Positions 1 through 5,692 of a stretch of 9,390 bases of DNA are shown piece after piece. Position numbers and translations under genes: made by a program. The stretch covers positions 1 to 9,390 of the forward strand of contig JAJXZZ010000102.1 in assembly GCA_021779795.1 (NCBI GenBank), read 5' to 3'. The DNA comes from Acidobacteriota bacterium (lineage in GTDB: Bacteria; Acidobacteriota; Vicinamibacteria; Vicinamibacterales; Fen-181). Under the pieces are notes generated by a model. That model was not told the DNA's origin. It ran no database searches and saw only the letters and a list, made by a program, of their open reading frames with translations. The stretch's first letter is position 1, and each line of letters begins with the position of its first letter.

Positions 1-326
1 TGGTGGGCGATCACGACGACGTCGGGAGGCTTCGAGCCGGTCAGCGGCTGGACGATCGCCATCGTCCGCGCGGTCAGCACCAGCAGCACGAGCAGGATGA
101 GGCCGGGCACCACCGTCCAGATCGTCTCGAGCTTCGGGTTCCCCTCGTCCTGGAACGGCTCGGCGGCGCCGGGCCGCGCGCGGAAGCGCCACACGATGTA
201 GGCCACCAGGCCGGCGACGGTCAGGAAGATGACGGCGGCGATGACGAGATCGACGTAGAAGAGGCGCTCGATCGCCAGCGCCTGGGGCGAGCCGGGGTGG
301 AAGACCGAGGTGTCGACCGGTCTCAT
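1..326 (-). CDS. coxB: Cytochrome c oxidase subunit II, N-terminal part (cut by window edge)
   Basis: Subunit II of a haem-copper terminal oxidase, an inner-membrane protein that takes electrons from cytochrome c and passes them to subunit I. Only the first 108 residues are in the window. They begin MRPVDTSVFHPGSPQ and hold two hydrophobic helices, about residues 24-47 and 69-89, matching the family's N-terminal hairpin. The stretch NPKLETIWTVVPGLILL is the conserved start of the second helix. The last visible residues, VVVIAH, match the entry to the family's HQWWW motif, which is cut off. The CuA ligands lie further on, so a quinol oxidase (CyoA-like) cannot be strictly ruled out. There is no lipobox at the N terminus. 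The ATG at 326 has a modest AAAGGG six bases upstream. The rest of the operon would lie left of the window. Confidence 0.9.
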   Translation of the reverse strand, partial: MRPVDTSVFHPGSPQALAIERLFYVDLVIAAVIFLTVAGLVAYIVWRFRARPGAAEPFQDEGNPKLETIWTVVPGLILLVLLVLTARTMAIVQPLTGSKPPDVVVIAH

Positions 327-389
327 GGCCTGCCCTTTCCGGTGCGCGACGTGACTGGGGCCGCGGAGCGCGGCCGGACCGCCGCGACG

Positions 390-421
390 CGCCCGCGGCT
401 TTCCCTTCCGGGCCGCGGGCG
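390..421. repeat. Strong inverted repeat in the coxB leader region
   Basis: Arms 390-399 (CGCCCGCGGC) and 412-421 (GCCGCGGGCG) are perfect complements, giving a 10-bp stem with a 12-nt loop. Read on the minus strand (towards coxB) the loop is purine-rich (CCGGAAGGGAAA). The repeat lies 64 bases upstream of the coxB start, so it would be in that gene's leader if transcription starts near the weak TACACT at 432-437 (minus). No T-tract follows on either strand, so an intrinsic terminator is unlikely. It could be an operator or a leader hairpin. The rest of 327-594 holds only the tRNA promoter and a second hairpin; I see no gene there. Confidence 0.5.
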
Positions 422-524
422 TACCGCGCCTAGTGTACCCGCCTCTGCCGTGAAACGGTAGGGGGGAACCGCGCGGGCCCGTGGCCGGCGCGACCAGCGC
501 CCTAGAGCATCGGTTTCTGGATGA

Positions 525-554
525 TTGCCGGCGCGGATGAGGCCGTGCTAGAAT
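525..554 (+). promoter_or_regulatory. Sigma70-like promoter of tRNA-Ala
   Basis: A TTGCCG hexamer (525-530) and a TAGAAT hexamer (549-554) are separated by 18 bases. They match the -35 and -10 consensus at 4 of 6 and 5 of 6 positions. The predicted start is near 561, leaving a leader of about 34 bases before the mature tRNA. The position immediately upstream of an isolated tRNA gene supports the call. Confidence 0.6.
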
Positions 555-562
555 CAGGGTTC

Positions 563-580
563 CTGTCGGGGCTCCGACAG
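563..580 (+). other. Hairpin in the tRNA-Ala precursor leader
   Basis: CTGTCGG (563-569) and CCGACAG (574-580) form a perfect 7-bp stem with a 4-base GGCT loop. It begins about two bases after the predicted transcription start and ends 14 bases before the tRNA. In the precursor it would be a 5' hairpin that RNase P processing removes. As DNA it could be an operator covering the initially transcribed region. The structure is seen in the sequence; its role is unknown. Confidence 0.5.
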
Positions 581-594
581 CGCACCAAGAGAGT

Positions 595-670
<76 letters not shown>

Positions 671-758
671 CCCTTCACTCGCGCATCACCTTCCCCAACC
701 TCTCTTCCCTTTGCCCAACACGGCCATCGGCTGCCACCCGGCCGCCGGGAGCCGCCGC

Positions 759-785
759 GCCGCCGTCATGCTTGACGACGGCGGC
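759..785. repeat. 9-bp inverted repeat upstream of the rhodanese gene
   Basis: GCCGCCGTC (759-767) and GACGGCGGC (777-785) are perfect complements around a 9-base spacer. No T-run follows, so it is not a convincing terminator for the tRNA. The right half overlaps the candidate -35 hexamer TTGACG (772-777), a position typical of a repressor operator. If transcripts start at the ATG, the hairpin would not be in the mRNA, which favours a DNA-level role. Confidence 0.4.
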
Positions 786-801
786 AAGGCGCAGTGAAAA
801 T
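772..801 (+). promoter_or_regulatory. Candidate promoter of the rhodanese gene, leaderless spacing
   Basis: TTGACG (772-777; 5 of 6 to the -35 consensus) is followed after 18 bases by GAAAAT (796-801; 4 of 6 to the -10 consensus). Five bases then separate the -10 from the ATG at 807, so transcription would begin at or one base inside the start codon. No Shine-Dalgarno lies just upstream of that ATG, which agrees with a leaderless mRNA. The -10 is imperfect, so confidence is limited. Confidence 0.4.
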
Positions 802-806
802 ACCGC

Positions 807-1175
807 ATGCCTGTTCCGCGCATCGCCAAGGAAGAACTCAAGCAGCGGCTCGAGGCCGCCGACGGCTCGGCCAAGCCCACGATCCTCGACGCCCGGCTCA
901 AGTACCCCTACGAGCACAGCACCGTGCTGCTGCCGGGCGCCATCCGCATCAAGCCCGAGGCGGTGGATGTCTCGACGCTCCAGCGCAACCGCGACGTCGT
1001 CGTCTACGACTCCGACCCGAACGAGGTGACCGCTTCGAGCGTCGCCGTCACGCTCGCCCGCCAGGGCTTCACGGTGTCGGTGCTGCAGGGCGGGATCGCC
1101 GACTGGGCCGCCGCCAACTTCCCCATGGACACCAAGAGCGCTCCGAAGCCGGCCCCGCCGGCCCCCAAGGCCTGA
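807..1175 (+). CDS. Single-domain rhodanese-like protein, catalytic Cys replaced by Asp
   Basis: A 122-residue protein consisting of one rhodanese domain. The family pattern is clear: an early LDAR (residues 27-30), PGAIRI (43-48), the active-site loop after VVVYDSD (64-70), then S-rich helix and LARQGFTVSVLQGGIADWAAANFPM (83-107). Active rhodaneses have Cys at the position held here by Asp68 (codon 1008-1010), so it should not carry a persulfide or transfer sulfur. It may be a binding or scaffold domain. The C terminus is a short Ala-Pro-Lys tail (KSAPKPAPPAPKA). There is no signal peptide or membrane helix, so it is probably cytosolic. The ATG at 807 has no Shine-Dalgarno and may be leaderless. 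The gene stands alone between tRNA-Ala and lolA, with a 118-base gap before lolA. Confidence 0.85.
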   Translation: MPVPRIAKEELKQRLEAADGSAKPTILDARLKYPYEHSTVLLPGAIRIKPEAVDVSTLQRNRDVVVYDSDPNEVTASSVAVTLARQGFTVSVLQGGIADWAAANFPMDTKSAPKPAPPAPKA

Positions 1176-1293
1176 CCGCCCGGGAGCCGCGAGCGTCCCT
1201 CTCCCGCGGGCCGGCCACGCCTGCCGGGCCTCGTTTCGCGCGGCGGCGCGCCGGCGCGCGCGTCCCCGTGCTATCGTGGGAAGAGAGACGGGG

Positions 1294-1956
1294 GTGCCCA
1301 CGGTGTTCGTGCTCTTCCTGCTGATCTCGTCGTTCGCCGGCCAGGCGGCGCCGCCCGCCCCGTCGGCCGTCGATCTCGCCCGCGACCTCCAGCGCCGCTA
1401 CGACCAGGTGCGGGATTTCTCCGCCGACTTCGAGCACGAGTACGAGGGGGGCGTCCTCCGGAAGACGATCACGGAGTACGGCAGGCTGCTGGTCAAGAAG
1501 CCGGGCATGATGCGCTGGACCTACACGAGCCCGGAGAAGAAGGAGTTCGTGTCCGACGGGCACAGGCTCTATTCCTACGTGCCCGAGGACCGGCAGGTGA
1601 TGATCAGCAACGTGGCGCCCGCCGACGACACCAGCAGCCCCGCGATGTTCCTGGCGGGCAAGGGCGACATCCTGCGGGACTACACGCCGTCGCTGCTCCA
1701 GATGCCGGGCCTGCTGCCGGGCGAAGTCGCGCTCAAGCTGGTGCCGAAGGCGCGCCAGCGCGACTACGACTGGCTCGTCCTCGTGCTCGACCGCGCGACG
1801 CTCCAGATCCGCCGCCTGGTGACGACCGACTCCCAGGGCGGCACCTCCACCTTCGTCTTCACCAGGATGAAGGAGAACATCCGGGTGCCCGACTCCGCCT
1901 TCACGTTCAAGGTGCCCCGGGGCGTGGACGTCATCACCGACTCGGTCAAGCGGTAA
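1294..1956 (+). CDS. lolA: LolA-like periplasmic outer-membrane lipoprotein carrier
   Basis: LolA shuttles lipoproteins released by LolCDE across the periplasm to the outer membrane. This protein has 220 residues, close to the usual 200 or so. It starts with a hydrophobic signal sequence (VFVLFLLISSFAGQA) with likely cleavage after an Ala near residues 18-19. The mature part shows LolA hallmarks in order: LQRRYDQVRDFSADFEHEY, GRLLVKKPGMMRWTYTSPEKKEFVSDGHRLYSYVPEDRQV and a closing TRMKENIRVPDSAFTFKVPRGVDV. I chose GTG 1294 because GAGAGA (1283-1288) lies five bases upstream, the spacing seen for the other Shine-Dalgarno sites in the window. GTG 1276 (in frame, adds MGRETG and one positive charge) is the alternative but has no ribosome site. 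A TGC-TATCGT string at 1269-1277 resembles an extended -10. The gene converges on murA across a tandem repeat. Confidence 0.9.
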   Translation: MPTVFVLFLLISSFAGQAAPPAPSAVDLARDLQRRYDQVRDFSADFEHEYEGGVLRKTITEYGRLLVKKPGMMRWTYTSPEKKEFVSDGHRLYSYVPEDRQVMISNVAPADDTSSPAMFLAGKGDILRDYTPSLLQMPGLLPGEVALKLVPKARQRDYDWLVLVLDRATLQIRRLVTTDSQGGTSTFVFTRMKENIRVPDSAFTFKVPRGVDVITDSVKR

Positions 1957-1963
1957 TCGTTAC

Positions 1964-2040
1964 GCCGACCGCCGACCGCCGACAGCCGACCGCCGACAGC
2001 TGACCGCCGACAGCTGACCGCCGACAGCCGACCGCCGATC
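1964..2040. repeat. Heptanucleotide tandem repeat, 11 units, between convergent genes
   Basis: Eleven head-to-tail 7-mers follow the pattern GCYGAYM. Most are GCCGACC or GCCGACA, two are GCTGACC and the last is GCCGATC. Units three to ten form four copies of a 14-base higher-order unit GCCGACAGCYGACC. The array starts 7 bases after the lolA stop and ends one base before the murA stop codon (minus), so it fills almost the whole 85-base convergent gap. It lies outside both genes. It has no long dyad symmetry, so it is not an ordinary terminator hairpin. Such arrays are prone to copy-number change. Confidence 0.9.
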
Positions 2041-2041
2041 T

Positions 2042-3298
2042 TCACGCCTCGCGGCTCACCTGCGCGCCCAGCGCCTGCAGGTTCCCCACCAGGTCCGCGT
2101 AGCCCCGCTCGACGGTCTCGACCGGCCCGAGCCGGCTCTGCCCCTCGGCCGCCAGCGCCGCCGCCGCCAGCGCCATGCCCGACCGGAGGTCGCGCGTGTC
2201 GAGCGCGCGCCCGCGCAGCCGCCGCGGTCCGGTGACGATGATCCGATGCGGGTCGCAGAGGAACAGGTCCGCGCCCATGCCGCTCAGCTGCTCGAGGGCG
2301 AAGAGCCGCAGCTCGTACATCCAGTCGTGCAGCAGCGTGCGGCCGGTGGCCTGAGTGGCCAGCACGGTGACGAGGCTGATGAGGTCGCTCGGCACGCCCG
2401 GCCAGAGCCCGGTCACGATCCGCGACCCGCCGACGGGGCTCGACGCCTCCACCCGCAGCCGCGACTCCTCCAGCTCGCAGCGCACCTCCATCCGCCGCAG
2501 CACCGACGCCACGACTTCCATGTCGGCGGCGCGGGCCCCCTCGACGTCGATCGACCCGCCCGTCACCGCCGCCACCACCGCCCAGCTGCCCGCCTCGATG
2601 TAGTCGCCGCCGAGCCGGTGCGTCGCCCCCTTCAGGCGCGCGGCCCCCTCGACGCGGATGGTGTGCGTCCCCTCCCCCGTCACGCCGGCGCCCATCTTCC
2701 GCAGGAACTGGCACAGCTCGACGACGTGCGGCTCGCAGGCGGCGTGCCGGATCTCGGTCGCGCCGCGCGCGGCGGCCGCGGCGAGCAGCGCCGTCTCGGT
2801 GCCGGTCACCGAGGCCTCCTCCAGGTACATCGACGCGCCGGTCAGCCCGTTCGGCGCCTCGAGCACGTGCCCCTCGCCCTCCAGCTCCTGCGCGCCCATC
2901 GCGCGCAGCGCGCCAAGGTGCATGGCGATCGTCCGGCGGGCCGGGAAGTCGCCTCCCGGCGGCGCCAGCCGCGCGCTGCCGCGCCGGGCGAGGAGCGGCC
3001 CGAGCAGCAGCACCGATCCCCGCAGCCGGCCGACCAGGCTGCTCTGGGGCTGATCGCGCTCGACCCGCGCGCACCGGATGCGCAGCGTCGTCGAGCCGAT
3101 CCCGTCCACCTCGGCGCCGAGGTCGGCGAGCAGGCGCGCCATCACCTCGACGTCGCCGATGCGCGGCACGTTGGTGAGGACGCACGCCTCGTCGGTGAGC
3201 AGGCACGCCGCGATGAGCGGCAGCGCCGCGTTCTTGTTGCCACCGACCGCGACGCGCCCCGACAGCGGCCGGCCGCCTTCAATCAGCAGTGTGGACAC
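2042..3298 (-). CDS. murA: UDP-N-acetylglucosamine 1-carboxyvinyltransferase with Asp at the fosfomycin-target position
   Basis: MurA transfers enolpyruvate from PEP to UDP-GlcNAc, the first committed cytosolic step of peptidoglycan synthesis. The protein has 418 residues, normal for the family, with the two-fold EPSP-synthase-like fold. GGNKNAAL (19-26) carries the conserved Lys22. The active-site loop is PPGGDFPARRT (113-123), where Asp117 replaces the usual catalytic Cys (Cys115 in E. coli). WPGVPSDL (299-306) holds the catalytic-base Asp, and ERGY...NLQALGA (397-412) is the usual C-terminal motif. The Cys-to-Asp form is known to be active and fosfomycin-insensitive, as in Mycobacterium tuberculosis. 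GTG 3298 is chosen because GGGGAG ends five bases upstream; GTG 3304 would overlap that site. The start lies within the end of murB (20-base overlap), implying coupling. It is the last gene of the operon. Confidence 0.93.
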   Translation of the reverse strand: MSTLLIEGGRPLSGRVAVGGNKNAALPLIAACLLTDEACVLTNVPRIGDVEVMARLLADLGAEVDGIGSTTLRIRCARVERDQPQSSLVGRLRGSVLLLGPLLARRGSARLAPPGGDFPARRTIAMHLGALRAMGAQELEGEGHVLEAPNGLTGASMYLEEASVTGTETALLAAAAARGATEIRHAACEPHVVELCQFLRKMGAGVTGEGTHTIRVEGAARLKGATHRLGGDYIEAGSWAVVAAVTGGSIDVEGARAADMEVVASVLRRMEVRCELEESRLRVEASSPVGGSRIVTGLWPGVPSDLISLVTVLATQATGRTLLHDWMYELRLFALEQLSGMGADLFLCDPHRIIVTGPRRLRGRALDTRDLRSGMALAAAALAAEGQSRLGPVETVERGYADLVGNLQALGAQVSREA

Positions 3299-4256
3299 GG
3301 GCACTCCCCGACCCGGCCTGCCACCCGAGCAGCCGGATCTCCTCGCGAAGCGTGACGCCGAAGCGCGCGAGCACCTCGTCGCGGCACCGGTCGATCAGTC
3401 GCCGGATGTCGGACGCGGTCGCGCCCCCCTGGTTGACGATGAAGTTGGCGTGGACGATCGAGACGACCGCCCCGCCGATGGCCAGTCCCTTGAGGCCGGC
3501 GCGATCGACGAGCGCGCCGGCCGAGGGGGGGATCCCCTCGGGCACCGGGTCCACCGCCGGGTCGGGGTTCCGGAACACGCACCCGGCGCTCGGCATTCCG
3601 AGCGGCTGCGTGCGCTGCCGGTGCGCCAGCGACTGCCGAGCCGTCTCGCGCAGCGCCGCCGGGTCGGCGCCCGGCGCCAGGCCGAACGACACCGACAGCA
3701 CGACCTCGCCGCCCGCCTGCGCCCGGCTGCGGCCGTAAGCGAACCCCATCTCCGCGGCGGGCACGTCTGCGACGCCGCCGCCCGGGCCCGCGAGCCGCAC
3801 CGACCGCACCCGCTCGTCGATCGAGCGCCCCGCGTAATGCGCGTTGCCGCAGACCGCGCCGCCCACCGATCCCGGCGTGCCGGCAAACGTCTCCAGCCCC
3901 TCGAGGCCCCGGCCGATCGCCCAGCGGACGAGGCCGTTCAGGCTGACTCCGGCATCGGCGCGCACGTCCGACGCGCTCTCGAGGGCCGTCTCTCCCCCGC
4001 GCGCGCGGATGACGACGCCGCGGACACCCTCGTCGCTCACGAGCAGGTTCGATCCCCCGCCGATGACGACGGCGGGCACGCCGAGTTCGCCCGCCAGGCG
4101 CCACGCCGACGCCAGCTCGGCCGATCCGCGCACCTCGACCAGGCACTCGGCGGGGCCGCCCACCCTGAAGGTGGTCAGCGGCGCCAGCGGCGCCTCGCGG
4201 CGCACCCGCCCGGCGCCGAACGCCGCCGCGAACCGGTCGAACTCCTGCCTGGTCAT
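3279..4256 (-). CDS. murB: UDP-N-acetylenolpyruvoylglucosamine reductase (MurB, type II)
   Basis: MurB is the FAD enzyme that reduces the MurA product with NADPH to UDP-MurNAc. The 325 residues include the FAD-binding motifs VIGGGSNLLV (64-73) and GTPGSVGGAV (126-135), the catalytic-Ser loop MPSAGCVFRNP (221-231, Ser223), HANFIVN (269-275) and the closing VTLREEIRLLG (301-311) with the catalytic Glu. Its length and the absence of the E. coli-type extra loop fit type II MurB. One oddity: where almost all MurB proteins have YRxS, this one reads YGRS (174-177), so the conserved Arg position is Gly, with Arg one place later. A modest GGGGA lies five bases before the ATG. The gap to mpl is 21 bases, and murA overlaps its end. 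Stop codon TGA at 3281-3279. Confidence 0.93.
   Translation of the reverse strand: MTRQEFDRFAAAFGAGRVRREAPLAPLTTFRVGGPAECLVEVRGSAELASAWRLAGELGVPAVVIGGGSNLLVSDEGVRGVVIRARGGETALESASDVRADAGVSLNGLVRWAIGRGLEGLETFAGTPGSVGGAVCGNAHYAGRSIDERVRSVRLAGPGGGVADVPAAEMGFAYGRSRAQAGGEVVLSVSFGLAPGADPAALRETARQSLAHRQRTQPLGMPSAGCVFRNPDPAVDPVPEGIPPSAGALVDRAGLKGLAIGGAVVSIVHANFIVNQGGATASDIRRLIDRCRDEVLARFGVTLREEIRLLGWQAGSGSARVHTAD
3304..3309 (-). promoter_or_regulatory. Shine-Dalgarno site of murA
   Basis: GGGGAG on the minus strand, five bases before GTG 3298 and inside murB. It favours GTG 3298 over the in-frame GTG 3304, whose own first base is part of the site. Confidence 0.6.
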
Positions 4257-4277
4257 CGTCGTCCCCGCCGCGGCCCG

Positions 4278-5690
4278 TCAGCGCCGCTTCTCGGCGGCGC
4301 GCAGCGCGTCGAGCAGCTTCCCGTGGATCCCCCCGAACCGCCCGTTCGACATGATCACGACCTGGTCGTTCTTGCGGCGCTCGGACACCAGCAGGTTGAC
4401 GATGTCGGCCACTGCCGGCACGTAGCGCGCCCGGATCCCGGCCTGGTCGATGTCGGCGGCGAGCCGGTCGGCCGACAGCCGCTCCGCCTCGGGCAGGCTC
4501 GACCGGTACACGGCGGCGATGATCACGTCGTCGGCGGCCCCGAACGAGCCGGCGAAGGCGTCCTGGAAGACCCGGCGGCACGACGAGGCCGAGCAGGGCT
4601 CGAACACGGCGCGGATCCGCGCGTCGGGCCGCGCCGCGCGCAGCGCGGCCAGCGTCTCGGCGATCGCCGTCGGGTGGTGCGCGAAGTCGTCGTACACCGT
4701 CACGCCGGCCACCGTGCCGAGCGGCTCCAGCCGCCGCTTGACGCCCTTGAAGGTCGAGAGCCCCTGCGCGATCGCGTGCAGGTCCACGCCCACCTCGCGC
4801 GCGACGACCATCGCGGCCAGCGCGTTCCGCACGTTGTGGGTGCCGAGCAGCGGGACGGTGAAGCGGCCGATGCCCTGCCCCGCGTGGCGCACGGCGAACG
4901 ACGTCCCCTCGGCCGTCACGCGCAGGTCGTAGGCGTGGTAGTCGGCCTCGTCCGCCAGGCCGAACGTCACGACCGGCGAGCGCGCGAACTCGCGCATCGC
5001 CGCGGCCTCGGGGCTGTCGGCGCCGAGCACGAGACGGCCGCGGCCCGGCACGAGGCCCACGAACCGGCGGAACGCCAGGCGGATCTCGTCGAGGCTGGCG
5101 TAGATGTCCGCGTGGTCGAACTCGATGTTGCCGATGACGGCGATGTCGGGGAGGTACTTCAGGAACTTCGCGGTCTTGTCGAAGAACGCGCTGTCGTACT
5201 CGTCCCCCTCGATCACGAATTCCCGGCCGTGGCCGAGCCGGTAGCTCGACCCGTTCTCGCCGAAGTTGGCGGCGATGCCGCCGACCAGGAGGCTCGGGTC
5301 CCGGCCCGCCGAGGTCAGCAGCCACGCGGTCATCGCCGTCGTCGTCGTCTTGCCGTGCGTGCCGGCGATGACGACCGACCGCGCGCCCCAGAGGAAGTGC
5401 TCGCGGACGGCCTCGGGCAGCGAGCAGTGCCGGATCTTGCGGTCCAGCACCTCCTCGACCTCGGGGTTCCCCCGCGACAACGCGTTGCCCACGACGACGA
5501 GGTCGAGGTCGGGCGTGATGTGCGCGGCGTCGTACCCGGCGAGCGTCTCGATCCGCTCGTCGGCGAGGAACTCGCTCATCGGCGGGTAGATGGCGAGGTC
5601 GGAGCCGCGGACCTCGTGCCCCTTGCGCTTCAGCATCGCGGCGAGCGTCGCCATCGCGGTCCCGCCGATGCCAATCAGGTGGATCTTCAC
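4278..5690 (-). CDS. mpl: UDP-N-acetylmuramate:L-alanyl-gamma-D-glutamyl-meso-diaminopimelate ligase
   Basis: Mpl reattaches the recycled tripeptide L-Ala-D-Glu-mDAP to UDP-MurNAc with ATP, bypassing MurC, MurD and MurE. The 470 residues follow the Mur-ligase order: N-terminal UDP-binding fold starting VKIHLIGIGGTAM, then GSDLAIYPPMS (29-39) and VVVGNALSRGNPEVE (66-79), which are typical of Mpl rather than MurC. The ATP P-loop is AGTHGKTTTT (109-118), then EGDEYDSAFFDK (161-172), EFDHADIY (190-197), YDDFAHHPTAI (333-343) and SNGRFGGIH (448-456). In the loop usually read as EPRS this protein has EPCS, with Cys366 for Arg. GTG 5690 is chosen because GAGGAG lies five bases upstream; an in-frame GTG at 5696 overlaps that site. 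It lies two bases after ldcA and 21 bases before murB. No murC is in the window. Confidence 0.93.
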   Translation of the reverse strand: MKIHLIGIGGTAMATLAAMLKRKGHEVRGSDLAIYPPMSEFLADERIETLAGYDAAHITPDLDLVVVGNALSRGNPEVEEVLDRKIRHCSLPEAVREHFLWGARSVVIAGTHGKTTTTAMTAWLLTSAGRDPSLLVGGIAANFGENGSSYRLGHGREFVIEGDEYDSAFFDKTAKFLKYLPDIAVIGNIEFDHADIYASLDEIRLAFRRFVGLVPGRGRLVLGADSPEAAAMREFARSPVVTFGLADEADYHAYDLRVTAEGTSFAVRHAGQGIGRFTVPLLGTHNVRNALAAMVVAREVGVDLHAIAQGLSTFKGVKRRLEPLGTVAGVTVYDDFAHHPTAIAETLAALRAARPDARIRAVFEPCSASSCRRVFQDAFAGSFGAADDVIIAAVYRSSLPEAERLSADRLAADIDQAGIRARYVPAVADIVNLLVSERRKNDQVVIMSNGRFGGIHGKLLDALRAAEKRR

Positions 5691-5692
5691 GG

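Noticed and set aside
432..437. TACACT on the minus strand as a coxB -10 element
   Set aside because: The hexamer is plausible, but no -35 appears at 16-18 bases, so I mention it only as weak context and do not list it as a promoter.
1238..1262. Alternating CG tract before lolA as a terminator or Z-DNA site
   Set aside because: It has no clean dyad and no T-run, and runs of this composition are expected by chance at this GC content.
675..1301. A 208-codon minus-strand open frame opposite the rhodanese gene
   Set aside because: The rhodanese motifs on the plus strand are clear, and the minus product is compositionally biased with no recognisable domain.
1964..2040. CRISPR array
   Set aside because: Units are 7 bases and contiguous, with no spacers and no cas genes in the window.
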